A stretch of 64,000 bases of DNA. Origin: Chitinivibrio alkaliphilus ACht1 (GTDB lineage: Bacteria; Fibrobacterota; Chitinivibrionia; Chitinivibrionales; Chitinivibrionaceae). The translations under genes were made by a program, and so were the position numbers. A model generated the notes under the pieces. It saw only the letters and a list, made by a program, of their open reading frames with translations. It was not told the DNA's origin and ran no database searches. How positions within the stretch are numbered: position 1 is the first letter of the stretch; every line of letters begins with the position of its first letter. Shown here piece after piece: positions 25,567 to 34,685 of this stretch. The DNA lies in the NCBI RefSeq assembly GCF_000474745.1, contig NZ_ASJR01000003.1, positions 1-64,000 on the forward strand, written 5' to 3'.

Positions 25567-26382
25567 ATGAAATTTCTGATACCACTGTTAGTTCTTGTTG
25601 TACTTGGGTGTCGTCGTGAAAATCAGCCCCCTTCAGGAGCTGTTGTCGCTCGTGTGGGAGACACCTATCTCTATGAAGAAGATCTTCATCGTAATGTCTC
25701 TGATGATGCGACTGTAGAAGAGTTAGTAAGTCATGTAGAAGAGTGGGTAAACAGGGAGCTTCTTGCCCACCAGGCAAAACGTGAAGGTATCCACCGTGAA
25801 GAAGAGTATCGTCGCCGGAAAGAGCAGGTGAAAACAAGCCTTTTAGCATCGATGTATCTCAATCGAACTCTCAATCATGGGGAACCTGTTCTTGAGGAAC
25901 GGCATATTCAAGCATATTACGATAATTATCGCAATGAGTTTCTTCGCCCAGAACCGTATATTGAATACGAAATGATCTCTTTCTCAAATGCACGACGTGC
26001 GTGGGATCTTCGCTCTTCCTTGCGCAGTGGCAATTTTCGTGAGCACATACGCCGCGGACACGGAGATTCTACCTATATCTCTCCAGAGCCAGAACCAGTA
26101 CGTGTCCTTGAGGATCGTGGCTGTTCTTTTGTAGCATCAATCCGTGAAGGCGGAATTGCAAATCCGCAAAATGTGGGCGGACAAATTCATATTTATCATG
26201 TTGTAGCGAAATATGATTCAGGAAGTGTGTACAGTCTTGAAGAGGTTCGTCCTCAGGTAGAACGACGAGCTCGGCATCGGTTGCATACTGCCCGTATAGA
26301 TAGTTTTATGCAGGAGTTACGAAAAAGTTCCGATTACTTTTTTGACACTGAGTATTTTACACAAAAAGAGGAACGTGAATAA
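25567..26382 (+). CDS. PpiC/SurA-like periplasmic chaperone lipoprotein
   Basis: The product is 271 residues from the ATG at 25567, which has AAGGA seven bases upstream. An ATG two codons earlier sits too close to that site. The signal ends in V-V-L-G-C, so it is a lipoprotein. A SurA-N-like helical region follows (V-N-R-E-L-L-A-H-Q-A-K-R-E-G), then a degenerate parvulin-like region at about 115-215 (E-Y-E-M-I-S-F-S, then G-G-I-A-N-P). Since the parvulin active site is poorly conserved, it may be a chaperone rather than an isomerase. It precedes a fuller SurA-like gene, presumably acting with it on outer-membrane or secreted proteins. Confidence 0.7.
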   Translation: MKFLIPLLVLVVLGCRRENQPPSGAVVARVGDTYLYEEDLHRNVSDDATVEELVSHVEEWVNRELLAHQAKREGIHREEEYRRRKEQVKTSLLASMYLNRTLNHGEPVLEERHIQAYYDNYRNEFLRPEPYIEYEMISFSNARRAWDLRSSLRSGNFREHIRRGHGDSTYISPEPEPVRVLEDRGCSFVASIREGGIANPQNVGGQIHIYHVVAKYDSGSVYSLEEVRPQVERRARHRLHTARIDSFMQELRKSSDYFFDTEYFTQKEERE

Positions 26383-26396
26383 CATTTGAGGTGTGT

Positions 26397-27680
26397 ATGG
26401 TAAAGCAAGGTCTTATCTCTTTCATATGTATTATGTTGTGTGCCGGATATGCTCTGGGAAGCGATGGTATTGCGGCGATTGTGGGAGATTCTATAATTTT
26501 ACGTTCGGAAGTTGAAGAGATGGTCGCCTTGGAAATGGAGTCAATGGGGGCTCAGCGCGACCTCATGATGGAAAACATTACCTATGAACAGGTTTTAGAA
26601 GAGATGGTTGAGAACATGGTTATTGCCGTGCACGCAGAGCGTGATTCTCTTATTGCAGTGCCTCATGACCGGGTTTCTGCTGCGGTAGAAGAGCGTATCC
26701 AAGCGTTACTTCGGGAGAATAACATGACTCGGACAGATCTCGAACGAGAACTGATTGATGGATATGGTATCTCCTTTGATGAGTATGAAGAGCGTCTATT
26801 TACTCAGATGCAGAGCCAGATGATTATGCAGAATATTCAGCAGGTGTATCTTAAAACCTCCCTTACTCGCGGTGAGGTGCGAGAAATATTTGAGGAGTAT
26901 CGCGATAGTATTCCCGGTGTCGGGGAAAGCTACCGCTTTCAAGAAATCAAGATCTCTGTTCAGGCAGATAGTTCTTTGCGGCAAGATTTATACAGTAAAT
27001 TGATCAATCTTCGCGAGGACATTATTGCTGGAACCCTCACTTTTCCTGAAGCTGCAAAGAAATATTCCGAGGGCCCAAATGCAGCACGGGGGGGGCGTTT
27101 AGGGTTTATCTCCAAGGGGGACTTAGCGCTTCGAAATCTTGAGCGTCAAATCTTCTGGTATTCTCCCGGTGATATCTCACCGCCCATTGAAACAAGCATG
27201 GGGTTTCACTTGGTCCGAATCACAGGACGGCGTGGAAGTTCCTTAGAGGTTGAGCAGATATTTCTTCCGCTTCCACAAAACACTCAGGCTATTGCTGATG
27301 CCCAATTTCTCCTCGACTCTATTGCCTCCCATAGTACCGCTCCGGAGGAGTTTGCCCAAGCCGCTCGAAAGTTTAGTGAAGATCCGATTAGTAAATCCTA
27401 CGACGGATATACCTCCTGGATGTCAGCTCGGGAGTTACGCGGTACCCTTCGGGAAAAAGTTCGCTCCGAGTCCTATTCTCCTGGCGATATGATTGGCCCA
27501 TTTCAAGAACGGGATGCTCTATATCTTTATCGTTTTCATGAGTATGAAGCAGATAGGAAGCTCTCTTTTGAACATGATTATCATCGGATAAAAGAGATTG
27601 CGGAGAGTATTGCATCGCAGCGAAAAATCTCTGATCTTGCGCGTACGTGGCGGCGAGATATTCTTGTTACGGTGTACTAA
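26397..27680 (+). CDS. surA: SurA-like peptidyl-prolyl isomerase/chaperone
   Basis: The 427-residue periplasmic protein (signal ending near G-Y-A-L-G) has the SurA layout. An N-terminal chaperone helix domain begins I-A-A-I-V-G-D-S-I-I-L-R-S-E-V. A first parvulin domain lies at about 165-270, with R-F-Q-E-I-K-I-S, then A-K-K-Y-S-E-G-P and G-G-R-L-G-F-I and the end M-G-F-H-L-V-R-I-T-G. A second, weaker one follows at about 275-385. It would escort outer-membrane proteins across the periplasm. I use the ATG at 26397 preceded by GAGG; a GTG two codons earlier is also open. It joins the methyltransferase gene by a TAATG stop-start overlap. Confidence 0.85.
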   Translation: MVKQGLISFICIMLCAGYALGSDGIAAIVGDSIILRSEVEEMVALEMESMGAQRDLMMENITYEQVLEEMVENMVIAVHAERDSLIAVPHDRVSAAVEERIQALLRENNMTRTDLERELIDGYGISFDEYEERLFTQMQSQMIMQNIQQVYLKTSLTRGEVREIFEEYRDSIPGVGESYRFQEIKISVQADSSLRQDLYSKLINLREDIIAGTLTFPEAAKKYSEGPNAARGGRLGFISKGDLALRNLERQIFWYSPGDISPPIETSMGFHLVRITGRRGSSLEVEQIFLPLPQNTQAIADAQFLLDSIASHSTAPEEFAQAARKFSEDPISKSYDGYTSWMSARELRGTLREKVRSESYSPGDMIGPFQERDALYLYRFHEYEADRKLSFEHDYHRIKEIAESIASQRKISDLARTWRRDILVTVY

Positions 27681-28426
27681 TGACTGTGGCACAACAGGAG
27701 TGTTATGGGCGACTGGCCTCGTTTTATGACACCATGATGTCTCATGTTCCGTATAGCAACTGGGTACATCTTATCAAGGATATTCTGGCTGATTACTGCG
27801 AAAAAGAGGATCCTCGGTTGTTTGAAATTGGCGGGGGCACGGGTACCTTAGGGTCAATCCTCGTCTATGAAGGCTTCGCGTATCAAGGGTCTGATTACTC
27901 TTTTGATATGTGTCAAGCTGCGTGGAAAAAGGGGCTTGACTATCTCTGTTGTGACTGTAGACACATACCGATTCAGTCTATCTATGATCTCGTCTTTTTC
28001 TGTTTTGACGGTATAAATTATCTCCACTCTCTTGATGACTATGCCATGACATTTCTTGAAGTTCACCGTGTGCTTGCACCAGGCGGACTCTTCCTCTTTG
28101 ATATTACCACGGAGCGCTCATCACGCCTCTTTTTTAACGACTACACAGAGGCAGAGTCCTTTCCCCATGGTGCCTATATTCGCTACTGTACATATGATGT
28201 TCCAGAGCGAAAACAGTATAATACCTTTGATATCTTTTATGAGACCGATACAGACCGGTATTGTCGTCAACGTGAAGAGCATGTCCAAACGGTTTTTCCG
28301 ACTCAGGAAGTATCTGGAGCAATTCCTGAAGACCTATTCCGTATTGTCGGAATGTGGGAAGACTTTGATAGAAGCAATGCAGGCCCACTGGCTGAACGGG
28401 TTCATTTCCTTTTACAAAAACGATAA
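27680..28426 (+). CDS. Class I SAM-dependent methyltransferase
   Basis: The 248-residue protein has SAM-binding motif I (L-F-E-I-G-G-G-T-G-T-L-G near residue 45), an acidic strand-2 end (G-S-D-Y-S-F-D-M), and motif post-I/II residues (D-L-V-F-F-C-F-D-G-I-N-Y-L). After that comes a long L-A-P-G-G-L-F-L-F-D-I-T block. This resembles the small-molecule or protein methyltransferase group with the D-x-x-N-Y-L segment. The start shares a base with the SurA stop (TAATG). The acceptor is unknown; its place between a chaperone and FtsE does not settle it. Confidence 0.8.
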   Translation: MTVAQQECYGRLASFYDTMMSHVPYSNWVHLIKDILADYCEKEDPRLFEIGGGTGTLGSILVYEGFAYQGSDYSFDMCQAAWKKGLDYLCCDCRHIPIQSIYDLVFFCFDGINYLHSLDDYAMTFLEVHRVLAPGGLFLFDITTERSSRLFFNDYTEAESFPHGAYIRYCTYDVPERKQYNTFDIFYETDTDRYCRQREEHVQTVFPTQEVSGAIPEDLFRIVGMWEDFDRSNAGPLAERVHFLLQKR

Positions 28427-28429
28427 TTC

Positions 28430-29146
28430 ATGATAGAGTTTCTCCACGTACAGAAAGTGTATGAAAATGGGTATCCTGCCCTTCGGGATATCTCCTTACA
28501 CATTGATAAGGGCGAATTTGTATTTCTAACGGGAGAAAGTGGGGCGGGGAAAACGACCCTTCTTAAGCATATTTTTATGGATCTTTTCCCCGATCAGGGG
28601 CATGTTTCTGTTGCAGGAATGACATCGGGCGGAAGTTCGCGCCATATGCCCTCGCGTCGGCAGGTACAGCTGTTGCGGAGAAAGATCGGTATCGTATTTC
28701 AGGATATCCGGTTGCTCCATGATCGTTCTGTCCTGGAAAATATCACCTTTGCAGCACGAATTGGCCGCAGCCGCGAGCGGGCCGTTCGGAAGAAATCATA
28801 CGATGTTCTTGCCCGGGTTGGTCTCTCCCATAAATGTGGGAATTACCCGCATCAACTTTCGGGGGGGGAGCAGCAACGAGTTGCCATTGCCCGAGCCTTA
28901 GTAAATGATCCACGTATCTTTATTGCTGACGAACCAACGGGTAATCTTGATTATCGAATTTCACGGGAGATTTTTGCTCTGCTTCAAGATATTCACAACA
29001 ACGGAACAACCGTAGTAATGGCAACCCACGAGCGAAGTTTTATTGAAACAACCCACTATCGTGAAATAGTCCTTCATGACGGCCTACTCCGTTCGGGCGG
29101 AGAGGGACGCCGGTTTCAATGTAGTGTGCCCCTTATGGGGGGGTGA
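28430..29146 (+). CDS. ftsE: FtsE-like cell-division ABC ATPase
   Basis: The 238-residue ATPase matches FtsE in its opening ([10 protein letters not shown]-x-N-G). It has Walker A (G-E-S-G-A-G-K-T-T), Q-loop (I-V-F-Q-D-I-R-L-L), signature (L-S-G-G-E-Q-Q-R), Walker B ([12 protein letters not shown]) and the H-loop (M-A-T-H-E). FtsE normally works with the membrane protein FtsX to activate peptidoglycan hydrolases at the septum. No ftsX follows: the next gene is convergent and overlaps it by 14 bases. The C-terminal tail beyond the H-loop is about 40 residues. Confidence 0.8.
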   Translation: MIEFLHVQKVYENGYPALRDISLHIDKGEFVFLTGESGAGKTTLLKHIFMDLFPDQGHVSVAGMTSGGSSRHMPSRRQVQLLRRKIGIVFQDIRLLHDRSVLENITFAARIGRSRERAVRKKSYDVLARVGLSHKCGNYPHQLSGGEQQRVAIARALVNDPRIFIADEPTGNLDYRISREIFALLQDIHNNGTTVVMATHERSFIETTHYREIVLHDGLLRSGGEGRRFQCSVPLMGG

Positions 29147-30029
29147 CTTTTCGTATCTTCGGTTCTACCCGTAGATTTTCAATGCCGCGGAACAATTTTT
29201 GGTGATCCCGGTGTTCGCGGATAGTGTCGGAACTAAACTGTTCTTCAAATTTATTCTCTGAGTCAAGGGCGTAGTAAATCTTTCGTTGCCCGCGGATAAA
29301 CTGCTGGATATACGGGTTTCGTGATGCGCGGATTTCTGCCGGGCTTCCATGAAAAATAATCTTTCCGTTATAGAGCATGGCAATGGAGTCTGCAATTTTA
29401 TAGGCTGAAGACATATCGTGAGTAATGACGATGGACGTCATGTTCAGCCGGTCCCTCAGGGAGAGTATGAGATCATTGATTTTATCAGACATGATGGGAT
29501 CAAGGGCTGAGGTGGGTTCATCATAGAGCATTATCTCAGGCTCTAAGGCAACCGCTCGGGCTAGGCCAACACGGCTCTTCATACCTCCGGATAACTCAGC
29601 GGGCATAAGATCTTGGATATTCTCAAGACCAACCATTTCAAGACCCAGGGATATTTTTTCTTCAATCGCCTCTTCAGAAAGCGAGGTCCGTTCTCGCAGG
29701 CTGAATCCGATATTTTCTCCAACCGTCATTGAATCAAACAGAGCTGCGCCTTGGAAAAGCAGTCCGAACTTTTGCCGGACTTCATCATAGGTTGATGAGT
29801 CGGTTGTTGGTGAGGCGATAACACGATTTTTAAAGAGAATCTGACCACCGTCAGGCTTCATCAGTCCCATGATATTTTTCATAATCACACTTTTGCCGTG
29901 TCCTGATTGTCCGATAACGCAGAGTATTTCTCCCTGTTGTGCAGAGAATGATACATCTTTTAGTACCACCTTCGGGCCGAAATGTTTCCGTAAATGCCGT
30001 ACTTCAAGAATGGGGTTTTTGGATTTCAT
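29133..30029 (-). CDS. mlaF: MlaF-like phospholipid ABC ATPase
   Basis: This is the ATPase of an Mla/MCE-type lipid transporter. From the ATG at 30029 (AGAGG upstream) the product has 298 residues. It carries Walker A (G-Q-S-G-H-G-K-S), Q-loop (L-F-Q-G-A-A-L-F-D-S, typical of MlaF), signature (L-S-G-G-M-K-S-R), Walker B (I-M-L-Y-D-E-P-T-S-A-L-D-P) and H-loop (V-I-T-H-D-M). A C-terminal extension of about 60 residues follows. It lies 10 bases after the permease gene in the same operon and ends in a 14-base convergent overlap with ftsE. No MlaD/MCE gene is adjacent. Confidence 0.85.
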   Translation of the reverse strand: MKSKNPILEVRHLRKHFGPKVVLKDVSFSAQQGEILCVIGQSGHGKSVIMKNIMGLMKPDGGQILFKNRVIASPTTDSSTYDEVRQKFGLLFQGAALFDSMTVGENIGFSLRERTSLSEEAIEEKISLGLEMVGLENIQDLMPAELSGGMKSRVGLARAVALEPEIMLYDEPTSALDPIMSDKINDLILSLRDRLNMTSIVITHDMSSAYKIADSIAMLYNGKIIFHGSPAEIRASRNPYIQQFIRGQRKIYYALDSENKFEEQFSSDTIREHRDHQKLFRGIENLRVEPKIRKVTPP

Positions 30030-30039
30030 GAGACCTCTA

Positions 30040-30795
30040 TTAGAGAAAAAGAAAGGCAACAAAAAAGTCAATTATTAATATAAGAATGGCGGAGAGCATA
30101 AAGGCGCGGGTGGTTGCATTTCCGATGCCTTCGGCGCCCTTTTCGCAGGAAAGACCGAAGTAGGCTCCAGAAAGAGCAATAGCTCCACCAAAGAAGGTGG
30201 TCTTAAAAATGCCGAGGAACATATCAAAGGGGTTGAAAAAAAGCTTCAGTCCTGCAACATATTCGTAGAGAGTTACATTTGTTACCAGTAAGGCCGTAAC
30301 CGTTGAAGAGGCAAAGGCGATTAATTCGCAGAAGATCACCAAGACCGGTAACATGAGCACGGAGGCGACAAATTTGGGGACTACCACATAGCGTAGGTGG
30401 TCTAGGGAAAGGCAGTGCAGAGCATCAATTTGTTCTGTTGTTTTCATACTGCCGATTTCAGCTGCGATGGCTGTTGAAATGCGGCTTGCAACAACGAAGG
30501 CCGTGAGGACCGGGCCAAGTTCAGTTACAATACTTTTACTTACGGCAAAGCCGAGGTAGGAGAGGGGTATAAACCCCTGAAACTGCATATGTGCTTGAAT
30601 AACCGTGGCAGCACCGACAAAAAGGGCGGTGATTATCACCAGGGGGAGGGATTCAAGGCCAATGGTTTTCATTTGAGTATGGGTGAGATTCCAGTTTTTA
30701 CGTATCAGGGGTACACGCCAGAGGGTTGCCGCGGTAAGACGAGAAAAGAGGGCTATATTTTCAACCCATCTGATGATAAACATGCGCCCTGTCAC
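30040..30795 (-). CDS. mlaE: MlaE-like phospholipid ABC permease
   Basis: The 251-residue membrane protein has the MlaE/YrbE architecture: an N-terminal interface helix and five membrane segments. The conserved motif block V-T-E-L-G-P-V-L-T-A-F-V-V-A-S-R-I-S lies near residue 90, followed by the E-I-G-S-M-K-T-T-E-Q-I-D-A-L segment that docks the ATPase. It works with MlaF to move phospholipid between the membranes. Its start shares a base with the dnaB stop. Confidence 0.9.
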   Translation of the reverse strand: MTGRMFIIRWVENIALFSRLTAATLWRVPLIRKNWNLTHTQMKTIGLESLPLVIITALFVGAATVIQAHMQFQGFIPLSYLGFAVSKSIVTELGPVLTAFVVASRISTAIAAEIGSMKTTEQIDALHCLSLDHLRYVVVPKFVASVLMLPVLVIFCELIAFASSTVTALLVTNVTLYEYVAGLKLFFNPFDMFLGIFKTTFFGGAIALSGAYFGLSCEKGAEGIGNATTRAFMLSAILILIIDFFVAFLFL

Positions 30796-32216
30796 TAGAA
30801 ACCCTCCGGTTCTTCATGGTGCGTTTTATCAAGATTGTCAAAACGGGTGTATTTTCCAATAAAGGAAAGCTCTACGGTTTCAAGGGGGCCGTTTCGTTGT
30901 TTACCGATAATAACCTCAGCGACGTTTTGCAGGTTTTGGTATTCCTCACTGGCTCGGCCTTCAGGCGATTTTCCGAGATAATACGCTTCCCGATATAAGA
31001 AGAGTACCAAGTCAGCATCTTGCTCAATAGCGCCAGATTCGCGAAGGTCTGCCAGTTGTGGACGGTTGCTTCCGGTGCGGTTCTCAACGGAGCGATTCAG
31101 CTGTGAAAGCGCAATAACAGGAACCTTGAGTTCCTTTGATATTTCCTTAAGAGTTCGTGAAATAGATGATATCTCCAATTGTCTGCTCTCTTCTTTGTCA
31201 GTTGATTTCATCAGCTGGAGATAGTCAATAATAATGACTCCCAGATCTTTCTCCTGGGCTTTGATGCGGCGGCATTTTGAGCGAAGTTCCATAGGGTTTA
31301 AACTTCCTGAATCATCAATATAGACAGGGGCTTTATACATTTTTCCCGCGGCATTTCCCAAGGCGGCAAAGTCTTTCTTGCTGAGAAACCCACCGCGGAG
31401 TTTGTTCATCTCTACCGATGCTTCAGAGCAGAGCATCCGATGCATGAGCTGTTCCCGGGGCATCTCGAGGGAGAACAGAGCTACGGGACGTCGCTCACCG
31501 CCTTGGATACCGATATTTGATGCTAAGGAAAGGACGAAGGCGGTTTTCCCCATACCGGGTCGTGCTGCAATGATAATCAGTTCCCCCGGGTGAAGTCCCG
31601 TGGTAAAACGATCTAAATCATGAAATCCGGTTTTTAAGCCGGTTACCCCTCCGTTGTTCGAGATCTGTTCAAGTTTGGTAAAGGTATCTTTTAAAAGCTC
31701 TCCCATGAGCACAGGGCGATTGCTGATATTCTCGTCGGAGATACGAAATATTTTCTGTTCAGCCTGATCCAAAAGTTCACGTGCATTGATATCATTTTCA
31801 AAGCATCCCGTGGCAATATCGGTGCTTTCGTGAATAAGACGCCGGAGAATTTTTTTCTGGTGTAGAATTTCAATATACTTATCGATATTGGTTGAGGTCG
31901 CTGTTGTTGTGACCAGTTGTGAGAGATACACCTCTCCACCCACAAGATCGAGTTTTTCCAGAGAACGGAGCTTTTCAGCTAATAGGGCGACATCAACCGT
32001 ATGTTCTTCGTTTGCAAGGGTTCGCATGGCAGAAAAGATTGTTCGGTGTTCCCGAAGGTAGAAATCGTCCTCTGAAAGACTCTCCATGGCAGTATCAAGA
32101 ACCGACTCATCTATAAGGGCCGATGCGAGAACACATTTTTCCATGTCTGACGAATGAGGGGGTACACGAAGTGCTCCACCTGATTCGCGGGAGGAAGACG
32201 GGGCTGTTGAATTCAT
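30795..32216 (-). CDS. dnaB: Replicative DNA helicase DnaB
   Basis: The 473-residue protein is a full-length DnaB. The N-terminal helical collar begins about residue 20 (P-P-H-S-S-D-M-E-K-C-V-L-A-S-A) and the RecA-like motor domain follows. The motor shows Walker A (A-R-P-G-M-G-K-T-A-F), Walker B (L-G-V-I-I-I-D-Y-L-Q-L-M), the H4 motif (A-L-S-Q-L-N-R-S-V-E-N-R) and the conserved D-L-R-E-S-G-A-I-E-Q-D-A-D. It unwinds DNA at the fork. There is no intein. Its ATG overlaps the frame-restored stop of the glycosylase gene (ATGA) and its stop touches mlaE. Confidence 0.95.
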   Translation of the reverse strand: MNSTAPSSSRESGGALRVPPHSSDMEKCVLASALIDESVLDTAMESLSEDDFYLREHRTIFSAMRTLANEEHTVDVALLAEKLRSLEKLDLVGGEVYLSQLVTTTATSTNIDKYIEILHQKKILRRLIHESTDIATGCFENDINARELLDQAEQKIFRISDENISNRPVLMGELLKDTFTKLEQISNNGGVTGLKTGFHDLDRFTTGLHPGELIIIAARPGMGKTAFVLSLASNIGIQGGERRPVALFSLEMPREQLMHRMLCSEASVEMNKLRGGFLSKKDFAALGNAAGKMYKAPVYIDDSGSLNPMELRSKCRRIKAQEKDLGVIIIDYLQLMKSTDKEESRQLEISSISRTLKEISKELKVPVIALSQLNRSVENRTGSNRPQLADLRESGAIEQDADLVLFLYREAYYLGKSPEGRASEEYQNLQNVAEVIIGKQRNGPLETVELSFIGKYTRFDNLDKTHHEEPEGF

Positions 32217-32931
32217 TCACTGCTCTCCTTTTGTGCATGAGAACTTTCTAACAGGGCACGAAATCGCTGCAGGGTTTCCCAGGTACTTTTTTTAGGCTGG
32301 CATTTCGTAAGAGGGCCGCTGGGTGGTATGTTACCATAAGGGGGATATTCTTGTAGTGAAATACGTGATTTTGTAATGATTTTATACTGTCGGTTTCTTG
32401 CAAGAGGGTGTGAGCGGCCACACGCCCCAAGAGAAGTATTGCCCGTGGTTGTACAATTGAGATTTGTTTTTCTAAGTAGGGAAGACAGGTTTGGGCCTCA
32501 TCGGTTGCGGGATCACGGTTTTCCGGCGGGCGGCATTTAACAATATTTGAAATAAAAAGATCTTCGTGGCGACTAAGAGATATGGCCTGCATCATTTTTG
32601 TGAGTAGTTCTCCTGCTTTACCTACAAAGGGAAGTCCTTTTTGATCTTCCGAAAACCCCGGTGCTTCGCCAATAACAAAGACTGAAGCATCGACATTTCC
32701 TGCGCCAAAAACTGCCTTATGTCTCCCTGTGTGCAGGGGACAACGTTGACACACCGCAACCTCCCGAAACAGCTCTATGAACAAGCTCCGTTTTTCTTCA
32801 CGGGAGAGACGCGTTTTTGTTCCTTTTTTCTGAGGCGCATGTTGCAGGCAAGAGGGCACAAGGATTTCTCCAGGCAATCCCTGCTCCCGCACGTGTTGAC
32901 AGTATTGTGCATAGGCGTCATTCATTTTCAT
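32213..32931 (-). CDS. Family 4 Fe-S uracil-DNA glycosylase with apparent C-terminal frameshift
   Basis: This protein removes uracil from DNA. Family 4 features are visible: cysteines in V-C-Q-R-C-P-L-H and N-I-V-K-C-R-P-P-E-N, with another in T-C-L-P-Y for the 4Fe-4S cluster, the motif G-E-A-P-G near residue 88, and V-T-Y-H-P-A-A-L-L-R-N near the end. In the straight frame the protein ends early at 32248 with an odd tail. At seven consecutive A residues (32287-32293, read as CTA AAA AAA) the -1 frame continues with S-T-W-E-T-L-Q-R-F-R-A-L-L, the expected family ending. It stops at a TGA overlapping the dnaB ATG. The coordinates given are for the restored gene (about 239 residues). Read straight, it is 32248-32931 (227 residues). 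Confidence 0.85.
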
Positions 32932-33052
32932 TTACCGGTTGAAGTGTTCACCACTCTGGAAAATATACTATGGAGAAATAGCGTGGGTCTTTTCCGTGTT
33001 GTCTCAATGCTGTTGTTCCATGGATATATATTTATTTTTTTTAGGGAGATGT

Positions 33053-34093
33053 ATGGATATTCCACGTATTCTTCGCTCGGCAATACAACAAAGAATGTTT
33101 CCCGGAGCAGTTGTGGGGACGGTTGATTCGAAGGGGGTAGAGCGAATCTACTGTTGCGGAAAATCGCAATACATAGAAGGTGAACCGCTCACGGCTTGTT
33201 CAATTTTTGATGCTGCGTCTTTAACGAAGGTCTTGCCCACCTCTGTTCTTGCATTGATGGCCATAGACCAGCAGGCCTGTTCCCTCACCACTCCCGTTCA
33301 TACGATTCTGCCACGTTTTACGGGGCCACATAGCAGGGGTGTGACAGTGCAGCACCTGCTTACGCATACGGTTCCTTATGAGATTCCGCTCTCAAAGCTG
33401 AAAAATCGCAGTGCTGAAGAGATCTTTAATACTATCGTTACAACGGGGTTTTCCCGCTCTCCCGGTCGTGACTACGCCTACTGTAATGCCACAAGCATTG
33501 TCTTAGGACGAGTGGTGGAGGCTCTTTGGGGACAACCTCTTGATGTGCTCGGGCAGACCCGCCTTTTTAGCCCCTTAGGAATGAAAGATACCACCCTCCA
33601 TACCCCGCGCAGTATGGGGCGTGTGGTACCCACAGAGGTTGATACATGGCGCGGTCGTGTGATACGGGGAGAGGTTCATGATGAAAGTGCATGGGTACTG
33701 CAAGATCTGCTCACTCCCGGTTCTGCCGGTCTTTTTACTACGGCTCCCGATATTCTCCGGTTTCTACAAGTTCTTTTACACGCACCGCAACAGTTGTTTT
33801 CTGAGGCAATGTGTGACCTAATTGTGCAAAATTATGGAGAGCCTCTGGGCAAGTCTATTGGTTTGGGATTCGAGAGAAATCAACCGCGGTATATGGGCTC
33901 TTATGTGTCTCCGGGTACGGTGGGTAAGACCGGTTTTACGGGGTGTCATTTTGTTGCCGATCGTACCAAAGGAAAGGGGCTTGTGCTTCTTTCAAACAGC
34001 ACCTACCCTCGTCGTAAATACGATGCACGCCGCATAGATCGAGTACGGCGTGCCGTGACAGATTCTTTTTTTCTTAAGAGATTTTTGTTATAA
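33053..34093 (+). CDS. Serine hydrolase of the beta-lactamase (class C)/penicillin-binding family
   Basis: The 346-residue protein shows the class C serine-hydrolase motifs: S-L-T-K (S-x-x-K) near residue 60, H-L-L-T-H-T near 100, Y-C-N (Y-x-N) near 143, and a K-T-G-F-T-G segment near 305 (K/H-T-G). It most likely acts on peptides, esters or cell-wall fragments rather than as a dedicated resistance enzyme. I use the ATG at 33053, with AGGGAG four bases upstream, because homologues begin with the R-I-L-R-S-A-I region. There is no signal peptide, so it is probably cytosolic. It overlaps the convergent aroK-like gene by 20 bases. Confidence 0.75.
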   Translation: MDIPRILRSAIQQRMFPGAVVGTVDSKGVERIYCCGKSQYIEGEPLTACSIFDAASLTKVLPTSVLALMAIDQQACSLTTPVHTILPRFTGPHSRGVTVQHLLTHTVPYEIPLSKLKNRSAEEIFNTIVTTGFSRSPGRDYAYCNATSIVLGRVVEALWGQPLDVLGQTRLFSPLGMKDTTLHTPRSMGRVVPTEVDTWRGRVIRGEVHDESAWVLQDLLTPGSAGLFTTAPDILRFLQVLLHAPQQLFSEAMCDLIVQNYGEPLGKSIGLGFERNQPRYMGSYVSPGTVGKTGFTGCHFVADRTKGKGLVLLSNSTYPRRKYDARRIDRVRRAVTDSFFLKRFLL

Positions 34094-34571
34094 TCTCTTC
34101 TGCGATGGAATCCAGCTGTTTGCCTTCAGTGTCAATGGTTACATGGGCATATTGCCTGTAGAGGTCAGTACGTTCTTGGAAAAGTGCGTCTAGACTCTGA
34201 TCTGGTCGTCGTGCAATGCCCCGTGTATCAAAATTGGGTATGCGTCGGCGAATTTCCTCAAGGGACGCTTCGAGATACACAAGGGTAGAACCCTTTTGGA
34301 GATGCTCCATGGCCCGTGCTCCGTATACGGCGCTGCCACCGGTGGCGATAACGTGGTTATCTACATTAAGCTTGCATATTTCCTGTTCTTCTATGTCGCG
34401 CAGGTGCAAATGTCCCCGTGTATCGATGATTGATTGCAGACTCTCCTGATGATTAATCTGTATGAGGATATCTGTGTCAATAAAACCTTTGGCAGAAAGC
34501 TTTGCCAGAATAATTCCAACGGTACTTTTTCCTGCGCCTGGCATGCCGATTAGGGTGATATTATTGTTCAT
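34074..34571 (-). CDS. aroK: Shikimate kinase
   Basis: This enzyme phosphorylates shikimate at the 3-position in the aromatic amino acid pathway. The 165-residue protein has Walker A (G-M-P-G-A-G-K-S-T near residue 9), the shikimate-binding D-T-D near 34, an R-D-I-E-E-Q-E segment near 58, A-T-G-G-S-A-V near 78 (family G-G-G), and the lid region R-R-P-D-Q-S near 120. The usual third Gly of the G-G-G motif reads Ser. No other aro gene is nearby. Confidence 0.85.
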   Translation of the reverse strand: MNNNITLIGMPGAGKSTVGIILAKLSAKGFIDTDILIQINHQESLQSIIDTRGHLHLRDIEEQEICKLNVDNHVIATGGSAVYGARAMEHLQKGSTLVYLEASLEEIRRRIPNFDTRGIARRPDQSLDALFQERTDLYRQYAHVTIDTEGKQLDSIAEEIITKIS

Positions 34572-34685
34572 TCGTTCCCCGTATGAGAAAAGATCTCAAA
34601 GATTTTGTCCTTAGTCGGTTTGAATATAAATTACTTTATACTCAAGTAAGATTCTTTTTGGAAAGTATGCTTGGGGAGGTTTTTT

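Noticed and set aside
30795-32216. Intein in dnaB, a common insertion site
   Set aside because: The helicase motifs follow one another without an insert and the length is normal.
33053-34093. Beta-lactamase resistance gene
   Set aside because: The class C-like motifs are shared by many esterases and peptidases; there is no signal peptide or resistance context.
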